DNA from: an uncultured Rhodospirillaceae bacterium
GTDB taxonomy: Bacteria; Pseudomonadota; Alphaproteobacteria; Azospirillales; Azospirillaceae
Reading direction: 5' to 3'
Assembly (NCBI GenBank): GCA_937927415.1
Contig: CALBDS010000004.1
Coordinates: 248,001 to 312,000 of the forward strand
Length of the DNA: 64,000 nt
The position numbers and the translations under genes are program-made. Positions 16,754 through 24,066 of the stretch are shown here, in pieces. How positions within the stretch are numbered: the stretch's first letter is position 1; each line of letters starts with the position of its first letter. Below the pieces are notes generated by a model. It was not told where the DNA came from. It did no database searches and was given only the letters and a program-made list of their open reading frames with translations.

Positions 16754-18130
16754 TTACGGCGTCACCTCCACATCGAATCCCGCCCCGCCGCTGTGGGAAT
16801 CGGGGGCCGGCTGGCAGGCGCGCACCCCGTTGTCCGCCGACACCAGACACCCCACCACCGCCGCCCGGCCGGGGGCGCCGGCCGGGCGGGCCGCCTGGAT
16901 TTCGACGGGAAAACGCTTCATTTCCAAGGCCGGCAGGCCGATGTCGAACAAAGCGGCGGGACCGGCGGCCGGACCGTCGCCGCCGATGGCGCTGCCCGCC
17001 CCGGCCCACAACGAACGGTTGAGCATGGTTGACACCACCGCGGGCGTGCCGAAACCGGCGCTGCGCACCCCGGCGGCGGTCAGGATGCCGGTGCCGGGCA
17101 CGCCGCGCCCGGTGCCGAACAGCCCGCCCATGGTCAGCGCGCAAGCCACCGCCTGCTCCCCCGCGTCCAGCACGGCGAACCCGGCGGCGGGCGCCTCGCC
17201 GGTGCCGCCGCCGGCCGTCAGCAGGCTGCGGGCGCGGGCGGTGCGCTCGGCCGGTGCCGCATCGGACGCGGCGGTCCAGACGCGGGCCAGCGTGCCGCCG
17301 CTTTCCGGCAGGTCGGCGAAATGCAAGGTGGCGCCCTGGCCCAGATCCACGTTCTGCGTCGCCCCCCAGCGCGGCACCACCGCGCGCACCGACGCGGCGT
17401 CCACGCCCACCGCCGTGGCCAGCGCCTCGGCCCCCGCCCCGTTGTGAAGGGCGGCGAACCCGTTCCGCCGCACGGCCGACAGGGTGGCGGCCAGCTCCGG
17501 CTGGGCCACCGGCGTTCCCGCCGCCGCCGGGCGGCCGTCGGGGGCGAAGGCGCGGCGCACCTCGCCGTTGCCCAGACGGGCGGCACCGGCCTGGAGATCC
17601 TGGGCGAAGATGCGGCTGACGGGGGTCGGCTGACGGGCCAGCGCCTCGGCCCCCACCACCACCTGCTCCCACCGCAGCACCCCGCCCGCGGCCTGCAGCG
17701 CGTAGAACGCCCGCAGCGTGCCGGGAAGGGCTGCACCGTTCGTTCCAACAGGGCGGGGCAGGAAATCCAGGGTGCGGGTTTCCTTCGTGCCGCCGTTGTA
17801 GACGACGCAGACACCACCCCCGGCCAACCCGGCCCGCGACGGCAGGGTCACGGCCATGGCCAGCCCCATGGCGGCGGCGGCGTCGGCGGCGGTGCCGCCG
17901 CGGGCCAGCACGTCGCGCCCCGCCGCGGCGGCATAGGGATCGTCGGCCACCACATAGGCCCTCGGGGCCATATTGGTCTGGAACTTGGTATTGACACAGG
18001 CGGGGATGAGGGATGCAGCTATGGCAATCGTGCCCCAGCGTTGCCAGCTATGGCGCAGAGCGGGGGCAGAACGGTCCTGCGCGACGGAGGGGGCAATCGT
18101 GGTGAAGCCCAACAGGCTGGTTTCGGTCAT
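16754..18130 (-). CDS. Gamma-glutamyltransferase-like lipoprotein, apparently lacking catalytic threonines
   Basis: 458 residues from ATG 18130. A basic-hydrophobic segment (RHSWQRWGTIAIAASLIPAC) looks like a lipoprotein signal. GGT-like features follow: DPYAAAAGRDVLARGGTAADAAAAM near the mature N-terminus, RAGLAGGG, and PGTGILTAAGV near the end. GGT enzymes autocleave at a TTHxSV(V/I)D motif whose first Thr is the nucleophile. The aligned segment here reads AAGFAVLD, so both Thr and the His are absent and the enzyme is probably neither self-processing nor active as a transferase. The start is uncertain: it overlaps the divergent protease gene by 32 bases and has no clear Shine-Dalgarno sequence. 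The frame is open further upstream only as a shadow. Confidence 0.75.
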   Translation of the reverse strand: MTETSLLGFTTIAPSVAQDRSAPALRHSWQRWGTIAIAASLIPACVNTKFQTNMAPRAYVVADDPYAAAAGRDVLARGGTAADAAAAMGLAMAVTLPSRAGLAGGGVCVVYNGGTKETRTLDFLPRPVGTNGAALPGTLRAFYALQAAGGVLRWEQVVVGAEALARQPTPVSRIFAQDLQAGAARLGNGEVRRAFAPDGRPAAAGTPVAQPELAATLSAVRRNGFAALHNGAGAEALATAVGVDAASVRAVVPRWGATQNVDLGQGATLHFADLPESGGTLARVWTAASDAAPAERTARARSLLTAGGGTGEAPAAGFAVLDAGEQAVACALTMGGLFGTGRGVPGTGILTAAGVRSAGFGTPAVVSTMLNRSLWAGAGSAIGGDGPAAGPAALFDIGLPALEMKRFPVEIQAARPAGAPGRAAVVGCLVSADNGVRACQPAPDSHSGGAGFDVEVTP

Positions 18131-19481
18131 CGTCTGTATGGCCGTGATGATGATGTCGCTGGTGTCAACGCCGGTGTCCGCCCAGCGGCGGAACGCGCTC
18201 CAGCTTCTGAGCGATGCGGAGACGGAACATATCATCCGCCGCATGGCGCGGCCAATCTTCCTGGCCGCAGGAATCAACCCCGACGACGTGGCGATCATCC
18301 TGGTCAACGACAACACGCTGAACGCCTTCGTCTCCGGCGGGCAGAACATCTTCCTCCACACCGGGCTGATCCTGTCGGCCAACGCCGACGAGCTGGTGGG
18401 CGTCATCGCCCACGAAACCGGCCACATCGCCGGCGGCCATCTGGTCCGCGGCAACGAGGCGATGGACAGCGCCCTGTTGTCGTCGCTGGTGGGGCTGGGC
18501 ATCGGCATCGCCGGCGGCATCGCGTCGGGCAACGCCGGGGCCGGCATGGCCGGGGTGATGCTGGGCCAGCATCTGGCCGAACGCTCCTTCCTGTCGTTCT
18601 CGCGCACCCAGGAGGCATCCGCCGATCAGGCCGGTCTGTCGTTCCTGGAACAGTCGCACCTGTCGTCCCAGGGCTTTCTGACCTTCCTGGAAAAGCTGGG
18701 CGCGGACGAGCCGACCGTGACCGACCGCGACAGCGCCTATGCCCGCACCCACCCGCTGACCCGTGAGCGCATCGACAACGTGCGCAACGCCGTCGGCCGG
18801 TCGCGCTGGACCGGCCATGGCGTGTCCCCCGCCGACGCCGAGCAGTACCAGCGCGTCCAGGCCAAGCTGTACGCCTATCTCGACCCCAACGGCGCGCTGC
18901 GCCGCTACCGGCCCGAGGATGGATCGGTGGTGGCCCGCTACGGCCGCGCCTATGCCTATTTCCGCCAGGGCGACATCCGGCAATCGCAACCCCTGGTGGA
19001 TGGTCTGATCGCGCAGGAGCCGAAGAACGCCTTCTTCTATGAACTGAAAGGCGATCTGATGCTGCAGACCGGGCGCCCCGCCGACGCCGTGCCCCCGTAC
19101 CGCAAGGCGGTGGAACTGGCCCCCGACGGCAGTTCCATCCGCGTGTCGCTGGCCCACGCCCTGCTGGAACAGCCCGGCAGCCGCGGCGCCGACGAGGCGT
19201 TGAAGAACCTGCAGCTCGCCGCCAAGACCCAAGGGCAATCGGCCTTCCTGTGGCGGCTGATGGCGCAGGCGTGGAACGCCAAGGGCAACGCCGGCATGGT
19301 CGCCTATGCCTCCGCCGAAGAAGCGTTCGCCCGCGGCGACAAGGCGGTCGCCCGGCTTCAGGCCGAACGGGCGGAAAAGCTGCTGCCCGCCGGCTCCCCC
19401 GGCTGGATCCGCGCCCAGGACATCCGCGGCCAGACCGGCGGCGATAAGGACGGCGGCGACGGGCGGCCCCAGCGCCGCTGA
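18099..19481 (+). CDS. Periplasmic M48-family metalloprotease with TPR-like C-terminus (BepA-like)
   Basis: 461 residues. A signal peptide (VVKPNRLVSVIVCMAVMMM to VSAQ) targets it to the periplasm. The zinc site is HETGH in VIAHETGHIAGGH, with the third ligand in QEASADQAGL. The C-terminal half from about residue 250 has helical repeats resembling tetratricopeptides (AYFRQGDIRQSQPLVDGLIA, GDLMLQTGRPADAVPPYRKA). This layout matches BepA/YfgC, which edits outer-membrane LptD and BAM substrates. GGAGG at 18086-18090 supports the GTG at 18099 (or the adjacent GTG at 18102). Confidence 0.9.
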   Translation: MVKPNRLVSVIVCMAVMMMSLVSTPVSAQRRNALQLLSDAETEHIIRRMARPIFLAAGINPDDVAIILVNDNTLNAFVSGGQNIFLHTGLILSANADELVGVIAHETGHIAGGHLVRGNEAMDSALLSSLVGLGIGIAGGIASGNAGAGMAGVMLGQHLAERSFLSFSRTQEASADQAGLSFLEQSHLSSQGFLTFLEKLGADEPTVTDRDSAYARTHPLTRERIDNVRNAVGRSRWTGHGVSPADAEQYQRVQAKLYAYLDPNGALRRYRPEDGSVVARYGRAYAYFRQGDIRQSQPLVDGLIAQEPKNAFFYELKGDLMLQTGRPADAVPPYRKAVELAPDGSSIRVSLAHALLEQPGSRGADEALKNLQLAAKTQGQSAFLWRLMAQAWNAKGNAGMVAYASAEEAFARGDKAVARLQAERAEKLLPAGSPGWIRAQDIRGQTGGDKDGGDGRPQRR

Positions 19482-19605
19482 TGTTTCACATCCTCCGGTA
19501 GCGTGTCATACCGGGGGATGCATTCTTCCGCTTGCGCGCGCCCGCGTGCCGGTTCACTGTGGGCGCCCGACCTTTTCCACACCGCATGATTGGAGTTTTT
19601 GGTCC

Positions 19606-20352
19606 ATGGTCCGCTTCCGCTTCGCCGCTCTTGCGGTTTCCGCCGGTCTGGCCGCGCTGACGCTGGGCACCGTCCCCGCCCGTGCCGCCATGGACGACGC
19701 CCAGCGCCAGGCGATCGAGCAGGTGGTCCGTGATTACCTGATGAAGAACCCCGAGGTGATCGTCGAAGCCATCGAAGAGCTGCAAAAGCGCGAAAAGCTG
19801 GCCGAGGACACCCGCAACCGTCAGGCGCTGAGCAGCAACCGCGCCGCCCTGGAAAACAGCGCCGCCGACCCGGTTCTGGGCAACCCCAAGGGCGACGTGA
19901 CGCTGGTGGAGTTCTTCGATTACCAGTGCGGCTATTGCAAGGCGGTGCAGGCCGACGTGCAGAAGCTCATCAAGGAGGATGCCAAGCTGCGGGTGGTGTT
20001 CAAGGAATTCCCCATCCTCGGCCCGGCGTCGGTCACCGCCGCCAAGGCCGCCCTGGCGTCGCGCGAACAGGGCAAGTACGAGGCGTTCCACAACGCCCTG
20101 ATGGCCCACCGCGGCCAGCTTGACGACGACACCATCCTGCGTCTGGCCCGTTCGGCCGGGCTGGACACCGACAAGCTGAAGAAGGACATGGAATCCCCGG
20201 CGGTGCAGCAGGTGATCGGCGCCAATCTGGCGCTGGCCCAGGCGCTGGGCATCCGCGGCACCCCGGCCTTTGTGGTCGGCGACGATCTCGCCCCCGGCGC
20301 CATCAAGCTGAACGACATGAAGGCGATGGTCGCCAAGGCGCGCAAGGGCTGA
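19606..20352 (+). CDS. Secreted DsbA-family thiol oxidoreductase (Com1/ScsC-like)
   Basis: 248 residues. The signal peptide MVRFRFAALAVSAGLAALTL ends around VPARA. An N-terminal helical region (residues about 25-80, VVRDYLMKNPEVIVEAIEEL) precedes the thioredoxin fold with active site CGYC in FFDYQCGYCKAVQ and cis-Pro segment IRGTPAFVVGD. The N-terminal extension is typical of Com1/BdbD-like and trimeric ScsC-type proteins. It follows the M48 protease on the same strand after 124 bases, so envelope protein folding and quality-control genes sit together. A strong hairpin follows. Confidence 0.92.
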   Translation: MVRFRFAALAVSAGLAALTLGTVPARAAMDDAQRQAIEQVVRDYLMKNPEVIVEAIEELQKREKLAEDTRNRQALSSNRAALENSAADPVLGNPKGDVTLVEFFDYQCGYCKAVQADVQKLIKEDAKLRVVFKEFPILGPASVTAAKAALASREQGKYEAFHNALMAHRGQLDDDTILRLARSAGLDTDKLKKDMESPAVQQVIGANLALAQALGIRGTPAFVVGDDLAPGAIKLNDMKAMVAKARKG

Positions 20353-20361
20353 TACCGAACC

Positions 20362-20395
20362 GGGAAGCCCGCCCGCACGGGCGGGCGGGCTTCCC
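20362..20395 (+). terminator. Strong stem-loop after the DsbA-type gene
   Basis: GGGAAGCCCGCCCG pairs with CGGGCGGGCTTCCC around a 6-nt loop, 10 bases past the stop. There is no T-tract, but the 14-bp stem is perfect. Confidence 0.65.
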
Positions 20396-20416
20396 CTCCG
20401 AACGGGGCCGAACCGC

Positions 20417-20860
20417 ATGACCATCCGCATCCGCCCCTCGCGCCCCCAGGATGGCGAACGGGCCGTGGACATCTGGCGCGCCGCCGTCGATGCCACCCAT
20501 GATTTCCTGACCCCGGAAGACCGCCGTTCCCTTGACGGCACGGTGGCGGGCTTCCTGCCCCATGTCCCCCTCTGGCTGGCGGTGGACGGCAACGACGTGG
20601 CCATCGGCTTCATGCTGCTGGACGGCGGGCATATGGAAGCCCTGTTCATCCACCCGGACCATCGGGGCCAGGGGGTGGGCCGGGCATTGGTGGACCACGC
20701 GCTGGCGTGGCACCCCGGCCTGACCACGGATGTCAACGAACAGAACGCCCAGGCCGTGGGGTTTTATCGGCGTCTGGGCTTCCGCCCCACGGGCCGGTCG
20801 GACACCGACGGGCAAGGCCGCCCCTACCCCCTCATTCACCTGCGCCACGAAGCGGGGTGA
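20417..20860 (+). CDS. GNAT-family N-acetyltransferase
   Basis: 147 residues. Motif A is ALFIHPDHRGQGVGRALVDHAL, containing the acetyl-CoA-binding Q/RxxGxG/A loop. Motif B is NEQNAQAVGFYRRLGFRPTGRSDTDG. The TPEDRR and DDVAIGFML-type N-terminal segment resembles the YafP/acetyltransferase group that acts on small molecules; the substrate is unknown. The ATG at 20417 has only a weak purine-rich upstream sequence. It is convergent with the EAL gene, with 7 bases between their stops. Confidence 0.9.
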   Translation: MTIRIRPSRPQDGERAVDIWRAAVDATHDFLTPEDRRSLDGTVAGFLPHVPLWLAVDGNDVAIGFMLLDGGHMEALFIHPDHRGQGVGRALVDHALAWHPGLTTDVNEQNAQAVGFYRRLGFRPTGRSDTDGQGRPYPLIHLRHEAG

Positions 20861-20867
20861 GGAAACC

Positions 20868-22628
20868 TCACCCCTCGGCCAGCCAGGGCAGGTTGCCTTC
20901 CACCATCCGCTCGGCCTCGTCGGGGGGGATCGGGCGGGCGAAGTGATAGCCCTGGCCGAAATCGCAGGCGAGTGCGCGCAGAAGATTGGCGTCCGCCGTC
21001 GTCTCGATGCCCTCGGCGATCACGTCGAAGCCCAGAAGCCGGGCCAGATCGACGATGATGCGCACGATCGCCCGGTTCTCCTCCGACTGGTGCATGGCGG
21101 AGACGAAGGATCGGTCCACCTTCAGGCTGTCGATGGGCAGCTTGTGCAAGTAGCTCAAGCTGGAATAGCCGGTGCCGAAATCGTCGATGGACAGCTTGAT
21201 GCCGATGGCGCGCAGGTCGCGCAGCAGGCGGATCGACTGTTCCGCCTTTTCCATCACCGCCCCTTCGGTCAGCTCCAGCTTGATCCACGAGGGTTCGACG
21301 CCGGTGCGGCGCAGCACCCCGCGCACCACCCCCACCAGATCGGGGTCGCTCAACTGCCGCGGCGACAGGTTGACGCTCATGAACAAGGGGGCGGAGCCGG
21401 GATCGCGCTTGTCCTGCCAGTCGGCGATGCGGCGGCACGCCTCCTCCAGCACCCAGGTGCCCAGCGCCACCACCAGCCCGGTGCTTTCGGCGATGGGGAT
21501 GAACACGCCAGGGGGGATGTTGCCGCGCTCCGGGTGGTTCCAGCGCACCAGCGCCTCGAACCCCGCCAGCCGGCCGGTGACCATATCGACGATGGGCTGA
21601 TAGGCCACCCACAGGGAATGGCCGTTTTCCAGGGCGTGGCGCAGGTCGTGTTCCATGCGCACCTGCTCGACCACGCGGGCGTGCATGGCCGGGTCGAACC
21701 ACGCCAGACCGGCCCCGCCGCTTTCCCGCGCGCGGGACGTGGCGATTTCAGCATCGCGCACCACGTCTTCGGGCTGCTCGTGCCCCTGGCTCCACGGCGC
21801 CACCCCGATGGAGGAGGACAGGAACACCGCCGCCCCCGACCGGGAACGGGCCGAGCGCACCACCGCCGATACCTGCGCCAGCCGGCGTTCCACCGCCGGC
21901 GGATCGCACGGCCCGGCCAGCAGCAGGGCAAAGGCGTGGTCGCTGACGCGGGCCAGCATGTCCACCCCCGTCACCTCCCGCCCCAGGCGCTGGGCAAGAT
22001 CCACCAGCAGTTCGTCGGCAAAGCCCTGGCCCAGGCTGGTGCGCACCTCGGCGAAGCGGTCGATGTCGGCGATGACCAGGGTGAACGCCTCCCCCACCGC
22101 CAGATAGTCCGCCATGTGCTTTTGCAGCAGCAGCCGGTTGGCCAGCCCGGTCACCGGGCAGTAATAGGCCAGGCGGAAAAGATCGTCCTGGATCGTGCGC
22201 TGCTCGGTCAGGTCGTCCAGCAGCACGAAATAGCCGGCGATGGCGCCGTCGGCGTGGCGGTAGGGGGCGTGAACCCGCCGCACATACCGCTGGCCGCCGG
22301 CGGGGTCGGGCATCCAGCCTTCGGAATGAACCACCTCCCCCCGCAGGGCGCGGTCCACCATGGGCTGGGTCAGGCGGTGCTGGTCATCGGTCAGCATGTC
22401 GGCGCAGGAAAGCCCCACCAGCTCGGCCAGCGGCTGGCCCATGAAGTCGGCATAGGCGCGGTTGGCGTGCACCAGCCGGCGGTCCCGGCCCATCAGGCAG
22501 AACAGGACCGGCATGGTGTCCACCACCTGCAGCAACGTATCCAGCCCGGCGTTCGTCGGGTCGGCGCCCGACAGGGCGGCGGTCAGCGCGTCGAGGCGGG
22601 CATCCGGCGTCATCGAGGGAGGAAGCAC
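20868..22628 (-). CDS. PAS-GGDEF(degenerate)-EAL cyclic-di-GMP phosphodiesterase
   Basis: 586 residues, cytoplasmic. A PAS domain covers about residues 30-140 and a GGDEF-like domain about 150-310. There the signature is SDHAF in place of GGDEF, so it should not make c-di-GMP. The EAL domain at about 325-575 is intact: FEALVRW, SVNLSPRQL, LELTEG, IDDFGTGYSS, KVDRSFV and IAEGIET. The protein is therefore probably a c-di-GMP hydrolase, with the PAS and degenerate cyclase as sensory modules. No heme or FAD ligands are evident in the PAS. The start may be the internal ATG at 22613. The chemoreceptors in the window suggest it controls motility or attachment. Confidence 0.93.
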   Translation of the reverse strand: MLPPSMTPDARLDALTAALSGADPTNAGLDTLLQVVDTMPVLFCLMGRDRRLVHANRAYADFMGQPLAELVGLSCADMLTDDQHRLTQPMVDRALRGEVVHSEGWMPDPAGGQRYVRRVHAPYRHADGAIAGYFVLLDDLTEQRTIQDDLFRLAYYCPVTGLANRLLLQKHMADYLAVGEAFTLVIADIDRFAEVRTSLGQGFADELLVDLAQRLGREVTGVDMLARVSDHAFALLLAGPCDPPAVERRLAQVSAVVRSARSRSGAAVFLSSSIGVAPWSQGHEQPEDVVRDAEIATSRARESGGAGLAWFDPAMHARVVEQVRMEHDLRHALENGHSLWVAYQPIVDMVTGRLAGFEALVRWNHPERGNIPPGVFIPIAESTGLVVALGTWVLEEACRRIADWQDKRDPGSAPLFMSVNLSPRQLSDPDLVGVVRGVLRRTGVEPSWIKLELTEGAVMEKAEQSIRLLRDLRAIGIKLSIDDFGTGYSSLSYLHKLPIDSLKVDRSFVSAMHQSEENRAIVRIIVDLARLLGFDVIAEGIETTADANLLRALACDFGQGYHFARPIPPDEAERMVEGNLPWLAEG

Positions 22629-22954
22629 CTGGGGTCAGAAGTGGGCGTTCCAACACTTAAGCGATCTTCACGGGCCGCGTCAAAAGCAAACCCATTCGAA
22701 CCCATGGCTTTGTTAACGTTTCTGCGGCGGCCTCGGGGGGCGCCCTCTCCCGGCGGTCATCCCGGAAGACCCTTGCCGTCTCCGGATGGCGGGGTCCCCG
22801 TCACGACCATCGCCGGAACGCGCGTTCCGGCGTATAGTTCATCGCTTTATGGAAACGGCACCCCGGACCCAACCGGAACCGGACAACCGGCGGGGCATTC
22901 ACGATCCCCGCGCCGCACCGATTGCAGGCGAACGGAAAGAGGGAGAACAGGATC
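22629..22954. other. Divergent intergenic region, EAL gene / universal stress gene
   Basis: 326 bases. No credible gene. The one notable element is the perfect 22-bp palindrome at 22811-22832, placed between the two divergent genes. Confidence 0.6.
22811..22832. promoter_or_regulatory. Perfect 22-bp palindrome, candidate operator
   Basis: CGCCGGAACG-CG-CGTTCCGGCG reads the same on both strands. It lies 123 bases before the universal stress protein ATG, and an AT-rich TATAGTTC follows at once. Such a symmetric site suggests a dimeric repressor or activator, or a nicking or processing site. Confidence 0.5.
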
Positions 22955-23794
22955 ATGTCATTCAAGGATCTTCTGGTGGTGGTGGACGACACCGCGGCCG
23001 CGGAGGAACGCATCGAGGTGGCCGCCCGGCTGGCGCTGGCCCACGACGCCCACCTGACCGGGCTGTACGTCATCACCCACACCCCCATCCCCGCCTTCAT
23101 CGAGGCGGAAATCCCCGAAAGCGTCCGCCGGCAGCAGTGGGAAGCCGAACAGGCCCTGGCGACCAAAGCCGCCACCCTGTTCGAGGGCGTCGTGCGCCGC
23201 AATGGCCTGACCGACCGTTCGGAATGGCGGGCACTGGAAGGTGATCCCACCCAGGTAACCGCCGTTCACGGCCGCTACAGCGACCTCATCATCGTCGGAC
23301 AGGTCAACCCCGCCCGTGAACCCGACCTGCCGGTGCCGCTGCCCGAGGATCTGGTGTTCGAAGCCGGGCGTCCCATTCTGGTGGTTCCCTATGCCGGCCG
23401 CTTCCCCACGGTGGGCGAGCGCATCCTGATCGGCTGGAACGCCAGCCGCGAAGCCGCCCGCGCCCTGGGCGACGCCATGCCGGTCCTGGCCAAGGCCAAG
23501 CGGCTGACGGTGATGGCCGTCAACCCCACCCCCGGCGCCAGCGGGCTGGGCGACGAGCCGGGGGCCGACATCGCCCGCCATCTGGCCCGCCATTTCAACC
23601 GGGTGGAAGCCAGCCACATCGCCACCCGCGCCATCGAACCGGGCGACAGCATCCTGAACACCGTGTCGGATGAATCCTGCGATCTGGTGGTGATGGGGGC
23701 CTATGGCCGGTCGCGTCTGCGCGAACTGGTTCTGGGCGGCATGACCCGCTACATGCTCCAGCACATGACGGTGCCGGTGCTGATGAGCCATTGA
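22955..23794 (+). CDS. Universal stress protein with two tandem UspA domains
   Basis: 279 residues, cytoplasmic. The first UspA domain (about 1-140) starts SFKDLLVVVDDT. The second (about 155-279) starts GERILIGWNASREAARALGDAM and ends with the ATP-type motif VVMGAYGRSRLRELVLGGMTRYM, which has the G-x2-G-x9-G(S/T) pattern of nucleotide-binding members. GGGAG precedes the ATG at 22955; an earlier in-frame start at 22922 is less likely. A terminator hairpin follows. Confidence 0.93.
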   Translation: MSFKDLLVVVDDTAAAEERIEVAARLALAHDAHLTGLYVITHTPIPAFIEAEIPESVRRQQWEAEQALATKAATLFEGVVRRNGLTDRSEWRALEGDPTQVTAVHGRYSDLIIVGQVNPAREPDLPVPLPEDLVFEAGRPILVVPYAGRFPTVGERILIGWNASREAARALGDAMPVLAKAKRLTVMAVNPTPGASGLGDEPGADIARHLARHFNRVEASHIATRAIEPGDSILNTVSDESCDLVVMGAYGRSRLRELVLGGMTRYMLQHMTVPVLMSH

Positions 23795-23818
23795 TCGGGG
23801 AAAACGCGGGATGAAAAT

Positions 23819-23845
23819 ACCGGGCCGCAGTCACTGCGGCCCGGT
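23819..23845 (+). terminator. Stem-loop after the universal stress gene
   Basis: ACCGGGCCGCAG and CTGCGGCCCGGT form a perfect 12-bp stem with a TCA loop, 24 bases past the stop. CAGTGTTCC follows, so the T-tract is weak. Confidence 0.65.
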
Positions 23846-24022
23846 CAGTGTTCCTGGTGCGTGACGCGCCAAGACATTCAGCACGGTCCAGGGATTGCCC
23901 TGGCTTGCGTGGCGGGCACCGGCAACCCGCGCCGGAGGACGGAGTTGACCGCTCCGGATGCCCACGCCGCTATCCTACCCCTTACGTCTAGCCGGGTGGT
24001 GTGAGCGGTGTCACACCCCGCC

Positions 24023-24045
24023 AAAAAACCATGCCCTTCGCATGG
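24023..24045 (-). terminator. Rho-independent terminator after chemoreceptor gene
   Basis: On the minus strand CCATGC-GAAGG-GCATGG is followed by TTTTTT, 20 bases past the stop of the chemoreceptor gene. Confidence 0.8.
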
Positions 24046-24066
24046 CTAAGGGCGACACCGCACCGC

